Assembly (NCBI GenBank): GCA_016931085.1
Contig: JAFGFO010000352.1
Coordinates: 1-18,107 of the forward strand
From: Thermoflexales bacterium
GTDB taxonomy: Bacteria > Chloroflexota > Anaerolineae > Fen-1058
Length of the DNA: 18,107 nt
Direction: 5' to 3'
Below, piece by piece: positions 7,428 to 12,740 of the stretch (the stretch's first letter is position 1; every line of letters begins with the position of its first letter). Position numbers and translations under genes: made by a program. The notes beneath the pieces were generated by a model. That model saw only the letters and a list, made by a program, of their open reading frames with translations. It made no database searches and was not told the origin of the DNA.

Positions 7428-8099
7428 TTAACCCTCGTCGGCCGCGGCGCGAATCTGCCGGATAGCTTCGGCAACCCCTTGCGGGGCAGTGAAGATCGCT
7501 GAACCGGCTACCAACACGCGCGCGCCCGCTCTCACCACGGCTCGGCTGGTCCTGGGGCTGATGCCCCCATCTACTTCCAACTCCACGCTGGGCTTGCTTT
7601 TATCCAGCAGCGCGCGCGCCTGCTCGATCTTGCTCAGCATGCGCTCGATAAAGGCTTGGCCGCCAAAGCCGGAATTGACCGTCATCACCAGCAGTAGATC
7701 GATGTCTGGCACGATTTCTTCAATCGTCCACAACGGTGTGGCCGGGTTGAGCGTCACGCCAGCCCGGCAGCCCAACTCGTGGATCTGCTGGATCGTGCGG
7801 TGCAGATGGGGGCAGGTCTCGACGTGTACCGTCAAGATGTTTGCCCCCGCCCGCGCAAAGCGCTCCAGGTAGTGCTCAGGCTCGACGATCATCAAGTGGA
7901 CGTCGAGCGGCAAGCTGGTCGAGCGGCAAGCTGCTTCGACCACGAGTGGGCCAACTGTGATGTTGGGTACAAAACGCCCATCCATGACGTCGACGTGGAT
8001 ATAGTCGGCTCCTCCTGCCTCGGCCTGGGTGATCTGTTCGCCCAGGCGAGTAAAGTCGGCGGCCAGGATGGACGGCGCGATTTTAATCTGCGTTGACAT
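7428..8099 (-). CDS. rpe: Ribulose-phosphate 3-epimerase
   Basis: Rpe interconverts ribulose 5-phosphate and xylulose 5-phosphate in the pentose phosphate pathway. The 223-residue TIM barrel has [10 protein letters not shown] at the N-terminus. The metal ligands are H35 and D37 (HVDVMDG), H68 (DVHLM) and D177 (VDGGI). NSGFGGQ, which lies over the active site, and the phosphate-binding VAGSAIF near the end are also present. The ATG at 8099 has no ribosome-binding site; instead a strong promoter places the predicted transcription start at about 8101-8099. The gene follows rlmN by 56 bp on the same strand, so it may be read both from its own promoter and from the upstream one. Confidence 0.97.
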   Translation of the reverse strand: MSTQIKIAPSILAADFTRLGEQITQAEAGGADYIHVDVMDGRFVPNITVGPLVVEAACRSTSLPLDVHLMIVEPEHYLERFARAGANILTVHVETCPHLHRTIQQIHELGCRAGVTLNPATPLWTIEEIVPDIDLLLVMTVNSGFGGQAFIERMLSKIEQARALLDKSKPSVELEVDGGISPRTSRAVVRAGARVLVAGSAIFTAPQGVAEAIRQIRAAADEG

Positions 8100-8107
8100 C
8101 GGGGTTA

Positions 8108-8136
8108 ATGATACACTGCTATGCAGAAAAAATCAA
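8108..8136 (-). promoter_or_regulatory. Promoter of rpe, predicted leaderless start
   Basis: On the minus strand TTGATT (8136-8131), exactly 17 bases, then TATCAT (8113-8108). An AT-rich tract directly upstream (GTTTTTTAAAAAC at about 8139-8151) could act as an UP element. Only eight bases separate the -10 box from the rpe ATG at 8099. Confidence 0.65.
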
Positions 8137-8155
8137 GGGTTTTTTAAAAACTCGT

Positions 8156-9223
8156 TCACACGGCGTGCCCTTCGCGCTGGCGCAGTTGGCCGCAGCCAGC
8201 CTGGATGTCCAGGCCGCGCCGCAGGCGCAGGGTGTGGGGGATTCGACCCTCCAGGACGGCGCAGAAGGCCTCGAGGCGCTTGCGCCTCGAGGCCACGCCG
8301 GAAAACTCCGCTGTGGGATTGAGTGGGATCAGGTTGACGTGGCATACCAGGCCCTTCACCAGCTTGAGAAGCACACGTGCTTGCTCGGGGCTGTCGTTGA
8401 CGTTTTCGATCAGCGCCCACTCGAAGCTGACGCGGCGATGGGTCCGCGCGCTGTAATCGCGCACGGCTTGCATCAGGCTCGACAGCGGATAGCGCTTGTT
8501 GACCGGCACGAGCCGATCGCGCAGCTCGTCTGTGGCGGCGTGCAGCGAGATGGCCAGGTTGATCTGCAACGCTTCCCTGGCCAGTTTCTGGATGCCCGGC
8601 GTCAGTCCGACGGTGCTGACCGTCATGCGTCGCGCACCCAGGTTGAAACCGGCCGGGTCGTTCAGCCGCCGGGCGGCCTGCACAAAGTTGTCGTAATTGG
8701 CCAAGGGCTCGCCCATGCCCATAAAGACGACGTTAGATAGTGGGCTTGGGTGCTTGGCCGGAGCTTGGTGTGGAGCGGCGCGGGCTAGACTGAGAACCTG
8801 TTCGACGATCTCGCCGGCGCTCAGGTTGCGCTGCAGGCCACCCTGGCCGGTGGCGCAAAAAGAGCAGCCCATCGCGCAGCCGGCCTGGGTGGAAACGCAG
8901 ACGGTACAGCGCTTGTCGTAAGTCATCAGCACGCTTTCGACCTGCGCGGCACCGGGCAGCTCAAAGAGTGACTTGCGGGTGTAGCCATCTGAGGACACTT
9001 GCTCGCTTACAGGCCGCAGGCGGCTGAAACTGAAAGCCCCGTTCAGCTTGTCCCGTAGTGGGAGGGGCAGGTCACTCATCTCGTCGAAAGACGCGGCCAG
9101 CTTGTGATACAGCCAGGCCCATATCTGCCTGGCGCGGTAGGACGGCTGCCCCCACTCGCTCAGGCACGCCTGCAGCTCGTCGAAGGAGAGATCAAAGATG
9201 CCTGGTCTTGCGTCACTGTTCAT
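8156..9223 (-). CDS. rlmN: 23S rRNA (adenine2503-C2)/tRNA methyltransferase RlmN
   Basis: RlmN is a radical SAM enzyme that methylates C2 of A2503 in 23S rRNA and A37 in some tRNAs. In the 355-residue form the radical SAM cysteines CAMGCSFC fall at about 116, 120 and 123, and the C-terminal catalytic cysteine in QAGCGQLR at about 344. Other family motifs are FMGMGEPLANYD, TVSTVGLTPGI and NLAISLHA. ATG 9223 (MNSDARPG) is preferred over an upstream in-frame GTG at 9247, because that GTG lies inside the hairpin repeat 9243-9305; the ribosome site for 9223 (GGAA) is weak, so the start is uncertain. The stop of the upstream HAD gene is 31 bp before it. The 3' third contains a 28-base palindrome. 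Confidence 0.95.
   Translation of the reverse strand: MNSDARPGIFDLSFDELQACLSEWGQPSYRARQIWAWLYHKLAASFDEMSDLPLPLRDKLNGAFSFSRLRPVSEQVSSDGYTRKSLFELPGAAQVESVLMTYDKRCTVCVSTQAGCAMGCSFCATGQGGLQRNLSAGEIVEQVLSLARAAPHQAPAKHPSPLSNVVFMGMGEPLANYDNFVQAARRLNDPAGFNLGARRMTVSTVGLTPGIQKLAREALQINLAISLHAATDELRDRLVPVNKRYPLSSLMQAVRDYSARTHRRVSFEWALIENVNDSPEQARVLLKLVKGLVCHVNLIPLNPTAEFSGVASRRKRLEAFCAVLEGRIPHTLRLRRGLDIQAGCGQLRQREGHAV
8267..8294. repeat. 28-base palindrome inside rlmN
   Basis: GGCCTCGAGGCGC (8267-8279) pairs exactly with GCGCCTCGAGGCC (8282-8294) around a central TT. It encodes ASRRKRLEAF in the RlmN C-terminal region, a stretch whose Arg-rich character is normal for the family. It may be coincidence of codon choice or a structure in the mRNA. 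Confidence 0.55.
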
Positions 9224-9242
9224 CGTGGCTGTTCCGAAGATG

Positions 9243-9305
9243 GCCACAGAGGATTTAACTCTGTGTCCGCCAATCCCCTGCGGGGATTGGATGTGTCTCT
9301 GTGGC
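9243..9305. repeat. Hairpin repeat with alternative stems at the HAD/rlmN junction
   Basis: CCAATCCCC (9270-9278) pairs with GGGGATTGG (9282-9290) across a three-base loop. The outer arm GCCACAGAG (9243-9251) pairs with CTCTGTGGC (9297-9305). Its CACAGAG (9245-9251) can instead pair with CTCTGTG (9259-9265), so two folds exclude each other. The element encodes the last 16 or so residues of the HAD protein and overlaps the leader of rlmN. Confidence 0.65.
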
Positions 9306-10151
9306 GGAAATTCTTGTCTTCCACGCTTGCATCAAATCGCTAATGTCCTCAAAGATCAGGTCCGGCCCGTTGGGGTAACGCTCGGCCTCGGCACGGCTCT
9401 GCACGCCGCTGCACACGAAAATCGTCGTCAACCCGGCTCGCTGGCCGCCTTCGATGTCGGTCTCCAGCCGGTCGCCGAGCATGGCCACCTGGGCCGCCTC
9501 CAGGCCCAAGCGTTTCATGGCTTGCTCAAAGACGATCTGGCCCGGCTTGCCAATGATCATAGGCTCGACGTCGGTGGCCGCTTGCAGAAAGGCCAGCGTC
9601 GCGCCGTTGCCCGGCAGCAAGCCGTACTCGCTGGGCCAGGTGCGGTCGGCGTTAGTGCCCACGAAGCAGGCCCCGCCTCGGATCAGCAGCGTGGCGCGCG
9701 TCAGCTTCTCCCACGTCAAGCGCCGATTCCAGCCGACGATGACGTAATCGGCCAGCTTGTCTATCTTGACGCCCAACGGCACGGCTTCTTCGGGTACGAT
9801 GACCAGGCCGCGCTCGGCCAGCGCGCTCTCCAAGGCCGGCTCGCCGATGACGAAGGCGCGCGCGCCCGGTGATAGAGCGGCCAGGTGCTCGGCGGCGGCT
9901 TCGGCCGTGCACGAGATCTCGTCTTGTGGGACCGTCACGCCAAAGCCGGCCAGCCGCTCGACATAGTCCGCCGATCTCTTGCTGGCATTGTTGGTCGCCA
10001 AGATGAGCCGGATACCGGCCTGGCGCAGAAAGCTCACGAAATCGACCAGGCCTGGCATGGGCTGGTTGCCCCGCCATAGCACGCCGTCCATGTCAGAGAT
10101 CAACCCGCGGATCGTGCCAAGCCTGGATAAAGGTGTCGAACTTTTAACCAT
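9255..10151 (-). CDS. HAD-IIA family phosphatase (NagD / nitrophenylphosphatase-like)
   Basis: A cytoplasmic hydrolase of the haloacid dehalogenase superfamily, subclass IIA. In the 298-residue form the nucleophile motif is LISDMDGVLW (D20 and D22); LATNNAS is motif II, IIGKPG carries the motif III lysine, and MLGDRLETDI is motif IV. The substrate (sugar phosphate, phosphoglycolate or nucleotide monophosphate) cannot be told from sequence. ATG 10151 is chosen because GAGGAG lies ten bases upstream, while the longer frame beginning at 10190 starts inside the -10 box. The last residues, about HPIPAGDWRTQS, are encoded by the hairpin repeat and look unlike a normal HAD end. It is the first gene of a minus-strand unit with rlmN and possibly rpe. 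Confidence 0.9.
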   Translation of the reverse strand: MVKSSTPLSRLGTIRGLISDMDGVLWRGNQPMPGLVDFVSFLRQAGIRLILATNNASKRSADYVERLAGFGVTVPQDEISCTAEAAAEHLAALSPGARAFVIGEPALESALAERGLVIVPEEAVPLGVKIDKLADYVIVGWNRRLTWEKLTRATLLIRGGACFVGTNADRTWPSEYGLLPGNGATLAFLQAATDVEPMIIGKPGQIVFEQAMKRLGLEAAQVAMLGDRLETDIEGGQRAGLTTIFVCSGVQSRAEAERYPNGPDLIFEDISDLMQAWKTRISATETHPIPAGDWRTQS

Positions 10152-10188
10152 CGTTAGTGTACTCCTCAAAAGATTTGCTTGCAACGTC

Positions 10189-10217
10189 ATTGTAACAGAG
10201 AACGCCTAGTCCTGCAA
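10189..10217 (-). promoter_or_regulatory. Promoter of the HAD-rlmN unit
   Basis: On the minus strand TTGCAG (10217-10212), 17 bases, then TACAAT (10194-10189), with TG one base upstream of the -10 box (extended -10). The expected transcript start near 10182 leaves a leader of about 30 bases before ATG 10151. This placement excludes the longer reading of the gene. Confidence 0.65.
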
Positions 10218-10223
10218 TCGTGG

Positions 10224-10256
10224 CTTGAACCCTTAAACCTGCAACCCTTAACCTTG
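10224..10256. repeat. Period-7 heptamer array in the divergent HAD/GT2 promoter region
   Basis: On the minus strand the units are GGTTAAG, GGTTGCA, GGTTTAA and then GGGTTCAAG. It is the same family as arrays at 7041, 11431, 14072 and 14443. It lies between two back-to-back promoters and its plus-strand end supplies part of the -35 box of the GT2 promoter. Confidence 0.65.
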
Positions 10257-10282
10257 TCAAGCCGGCCAAGCCAGTGTATGAT
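10254..10282 (+). promoter_or_regulatory. Promoter of the glycosyltransferase cassette
   Basis: TTGTCA (10254-10259), 17 bases, TATGAT (10277-10282). The predicted transcript start near 10289 leaves about 26 bases before the GT2 ATG, with GGAGGA close upstream of the start. Confidence 0.65.
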
Positions 10283-10314
10283 AGGGCCTGCTCAGATTAC
10301 TGTTGGAGGAACGC

Positions 10315-10995
10315 ATGAAACTCAGTGTCGTGATGCCGGTTTACAACGAGCGGGATACGATCCGCGAGATCCTGCGCCAGGTACGGGCGGTGGGCCGCGC
10401 CGACGAGATCATCGTCGTGGACGATGGGTCGGTGGATGGGACGCGCGATATTTTGCGCGAGGAAGCGCAGCAAGGCGACCTCGTTCTGATCTTGCACGAT
10501 AAAAACATGGGCAAGGGCGCGGCCGTCACCACCGGCTTCCAACACGCCACAGGCGATGTCGTCTTGATCCAGGATGCTGACCTGGAATACGACCCACGCG
10601 ACTACCCGACGCTGCTGCGCCCCATCGAAGAGGGGCGCGTGGCGGTGGTGTACGGCAGCCGCTTCTTGGGACCCCACAAGGCCATGTTGTTCTGGCATAT
10701 GCTGGGCAACCAGTTCCTGACGCTGGTGACCAATGTCATGTTCAATGCTATCCTGAGCGATATGGAAACCTGTTACAAGGTGCTGCGCGCCGACGTGGCC
10801 AAAAGCCTGAACTTGCGCTCGCACGGCTGGGGCATCGATCCCGAGATCACCGCCAAGGTGCTCAAGCAGGGACACCGTATTTTTGAAGTGCCCATCAGCT
10901 ACTATGGCCGCGAGTACTCGGAAGGCAAAAAGATCACCGCGTTCGATGGCTTTCGGGTGTTATGGACACTGATCAAATATCGCCTGGTGGATTAG
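10315..10995 (+). CDS. Family 2 glycosyltransferase, polyprenyl-/dolichyl-phosphate sugar synthase-like
   Basis: Likely transfers a sugar from a nucleotide sugar to a polyprenyl phosphate at the inner face of the membrane, giving the donor for extracytoplasmic transferases. The 226-residue GT-A fold shows SVVMPVYNERDTI, VVDDGSVDGT (D36, D37), NMGKGAAVTTGF and the metal-binding QDADLEYDP (D87, D89), then MTCYK-like METCYKVLRAD and GWGIDPEITAK, all typical of DPM1-like enzymes. There is no C-terminal membrane pair, so it is the soluble DPM1 type, not the GtrB/CsbB type. ATG 10315 follows GGAGGA; an in-frame TTG at 10303 is less likely. It is the first gene of a cassette with a GT-C transferase and a YfhO-like protein. 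The sugar is unknown. Confidence 0.92.
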   Translation: MKLSVVMPVYNERDTIREILRQVRAVGRADEIIVVDDGSVDGTRDILREEAQQGDLVLILHDKNMGKGAAVTTGFQHATGDVVLIQDADLEYDPRDYPTLLRPIEEGRVAVVYGSRFLGPHKAMLFWHMLGNQFLTLVTNVMFNAILSDMETCYKVLRADVAKSLNLRSHGWGIDPEITAKVLKQGHRIFEVPISYYGREYSEGKKITAFDGFRVLWTLIKYRLVD

Positions 10996-11017
10996 GCGTT
11001 GTACAGGTTAAATAGAT

Positions 11018-11050
11018 CACGAATGGCACGAATATACGAATTTCACGAAT
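11018..11050. repeat. CACGAAT word array with period near 9
   Basis: CACGAAT occurs at 11018, 11027 and 11044, with a variant TACGAAT at 11035. The reverse word ATTCGTG is at 11120-11126, inside the first codons of the next gene. The 119-base gap between the GT2 and GT-C genes otherwise shows no promoter or terminator that I can support. Confidence 0.6.
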
Positions 11051-11114
11051 GTTTGCTTTTTCCCAAAAGCCTGCCTTTATCCCAATGCGTGTCATCCGCT
11101 TCGGAGTCCAATGA

Positions 11115-12737
11115 GTGACATTCGTGATTAAAAACGGCCATCAAGACGTTCTCTCTCGGCGACAGTGGGCGCTGGTTGCCTTGTGCCTGGTGGCTTTTGG
11201 CCTGCGGCTGCCGCCGCTGTGGGCCGACCGCTTTCACCCCGACGAGGCCTTGTATGCCTCGTGGGGCTTGCTGATCCGCACCGGGCGTGACGTGTGGCTG
11301 AGCAGCCAGGCCGCCGACAAGCCCCCCGTGGCGTTTTACCTCATGGCGCTGTCCTTCAACTACGTCTGGCGCTGCGAGGCGGCGGCCCGCCTGCCGGGGC
11401 TGCTGGCCGGAACGCTGTGCGTGCCTTTGGGGTTTCAGGTTTCAGGTTCAAGGTTTAAGGATGTCGCCTGGGTGACGGCCGCCCTGGTGGCGTTCTCGCC
11501 TTATATGATCGCTTTTTCGCCGACGGCCTTCCTCGACCCGTTGATGGTGGCCTTTGCCCTGGCGGCCTGGGCGGCGGCCGGGCGGGGACGCGCGTTCCTG
11601 GCCGGCATCTTGCTGGGCTTGTCGGCGGCCACCAAGCTGACCGGCCTGCTGTTCTTGCCGCTGGTGGGGTTTCAAATCGCAACTCGCGCGCCATTAAGGA
11701 ATGGCCTGTCGCAACTAGCCAATCGCAAATTTGGATCGGGCCTTGTGGTGGTGCTTGCGTTGGTGCTGATTTGGGATCGCGTCAAGGGGGGGACGCCCTT
11801 CTGGGTGCAGCAGGCGATCAATTACGAGGGCGCGCGCCTCGTCCCCCTGGCCGAAGCGCTGCCCCGCCTCCAGGCCTGGCTGTCGTTTTTTCCCTACTTT
11901 TTCGGCCGCCCTGCCCTGGTCGCGTTCGCCATCATAGCCGTCGTCCAGCTCGTGCTTTGCGTTTTACGTTTCACGTTTTACGCCTGCCCTCGCGGCGAAG
12001 CAAAGAGGGTTTCACGTTTTACGCTTCACGTCTCAAGCCTCAGTCGCCAGGCGTGGCTGCCCTGGCTGGGCTTTGGCCTGTTTTACCTGGCCGTGCACTG
12101 CCTGCTGGCGTTCCAATTGTGGGATCGTTACCTGCTGGGCCTGGTGCCCGTGGCGGCGCTGCTGGCTGCGCACATCACGGCTCGCTTTGTTTCAGGCTTT
12201 ACGTTTTATATCATCCCGAGCTTGCCGAGGGACGTTTCACGTTTCACGCCTTATATCATCCCGAGCTTGCCGAGGGACGTTTCACGTTTTATGTCATCCC
12301 GAGCTTGCCGAGGGACGTTTTACGTTTTGCTCCTCATCCTCCTGCTGCCGCCTGCCCTCACCGCCGCCGGCAGCGGCTACCCTGTCGGCGGCGACCACGG
12401 CGCCTACGACGGCATCGAGGGGGTGGCGGACTACCTGCGTGCCCGGCCGGAGGGCACGGTTGTCTACGATCACTGGCTGGGCTGGGAGTTCAGGTATTAT
12501 CTTTGGGACGCGCCGGTGTACGTCGCGCATTTTCCCGAGCCGGGCTGGCTGCGCGACGATTTGCGGCTTTGGGGCCAGTCTGCCCCGCGCTACGTCACCG
12601 TGCCGGCCTACGTCTCGGCTGATCCCGTCTTGGAGGCGGTGGCCCAGGCTGGCTTTGGGGCTTCGCCTGTGCTGGCGACGATCAGCCGGCGCGGCCAGCC
12701 GACGTTCACAGTATACGAGATTATACCAGGGAAGTAA
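11115..12737 (+). CDS. GT-C membrane glycosyltransferase, PMT_2/ArnT-like (GT39/GT83 type)
   Basis: Predicted polytopic transferase using a lipid-phosphate-linked sugar at the outer face of the membrane. The 540 residues give about ten hydrophobic segments. The first outer loop has the acidic motif RFHPDE (HPDE 41-44) and DKPP at 68-71, typical of this superfamily. The start is GTG 11115, with GGAG eight bases upstream; ATG 11111 is closer to the usual codon but runs into a stop after six codons. Four loops (about residues 106-115, 186-207, 282-310 and 361-405) are encoded by dispersed repeats and look unlike normal family sequence. The gene lies 119 bp after the GT2 gene and three bases before the yfhO-like gene. 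Acceptor unknown. Confidence 0.85.
   Translation: MTFVIKNGHQDVLSRRQWALVALCLVAFGLRLPPLWADRFHPDEALYASWGLLIRTGRDVWLSSQAADKPPVAFYLMALSFNYVWRCEAAARLPGLLAGTLCVPLGFQVSGSRFKDVAWVTAALVAFSPYMIAFSPTAFLDPLMVAFALAAWAAAGRGRAFLAGILLGLSAATKLTGLLFLPLVGFQIATRAPLRNGLSQLANRKFGSGLVVVLALVLIWDRVKGGTPFWVQQAINYEGARLVPLAEALPRLQAWLSFFPYFFGRPALVAFAIIAVVQLVLCVLRFTFYACPRGEAKRVSRFTLHVSSLSRQAWLPWLGFGLFYLAVHCLLAFQLWDRYLLGLVPVAALLAAHITARFVSGFTFYIIPSLPRDVSRFTPYIIPSLPRDVSRFMSSRACRGTFYVLLLILLLPPALTAAGSGYPVGGDHGAYDGIEGVADYLRARPEGTVVYDHWLGWEFRYYLWDAPVYVAHFPEPGWLRDDLRLWGQSAPRYVTVPAYVSADPVLEAVAQAGFGASPVLATISRRGQPTFTVYEIIPGK
11431..11460. repeat. Heptamer array inside the GT-C gene
   Basis: Tandem units GGTTTCA (twice), then GGTTCAA and GGTTTAA, plus GG. 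It encodes about FQVSGSRFKD in a loop between two membrane segments. Orientation is opposite to the copies at 7041, 10224 and 14072. Confidence 0.75.
11671..11734. repeat. Hairpin module with three TCGCAA words inside the GT-C gene
   Basis: The hairpin GCCATT-aagg-AATGGC (11690-11705) resembles CGCCATT-cgga-AATGGCG of the 7005 module. TCGCAA occurs at 11677, 11709 and 11723. It encodes a polar loop, about FQIATRAPLRNGLSQLANRK, between two hydrophobic segments. Confidence 0.5.
11960..12042. repeat. Composite: heptamers, GC-rich dyad, heptamers, inside the GT-C gene
   Basis: Heptamers CGTTTTA, CGTTTCA, CGTTTTA (11960-11980) are followed by a segment with CCCTC (11988-11992) and GAGGG (12005-12009) as complementary ends. 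Five more units follow (12008-12042): GGTTTCA, CGTTTTA, CGCTTCA, CGTCTCA, AGCCTCA. All are read without a stop. Confidence 0.65.
12195..12329. repeat. Three tandem copies of a 27-base dyad element separated by heptamers
   Basis: Identical 27-base elements with core TCCCGAGCTTGCCGAGGGA start at 12211, 12256 and 12294. Each is flanked by CGTTTCA/CGTTTTA heptamers. The offsets are 45 and 38 bases, so copies 1 and 2 are read as IIPSLPRDV and copy 3, shifted, as SSRACRGTF. The third frame would give HPELAEGRF; none has a stop. Confidence 0.9.
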
Positions 12738-12740
12738 GCT

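Noticed and set aside
7903..7935. CGAGCGGCAAGCTG duplicated at a 17-base offset inside rpe
   Set aside because: The encoded segment before LPLDVHLM has the normal length for Rpe, so it is more likely codon coincidence than insertion.
8137..8155. AT-rich palindrome GTTTTTTAAAAAC after rlmN as a terminator
   Set aside because: No GC stem; its place directly upstream of the rpe -35 box fits an UP element better.
9224..9247. GTG start for rlmN at 9247
   Set aside because: It lies in the hairpin repeat and adds eight non-conserved residues; not fully excluded, as the site before 9223 is weak.
12195..12329. Three direct repeats considered as a CRISPR array
   Set aside because: The spacers are only 18 and 11 bases, are themselves heptamer repeats, and the region is coding; no cas genes are present.
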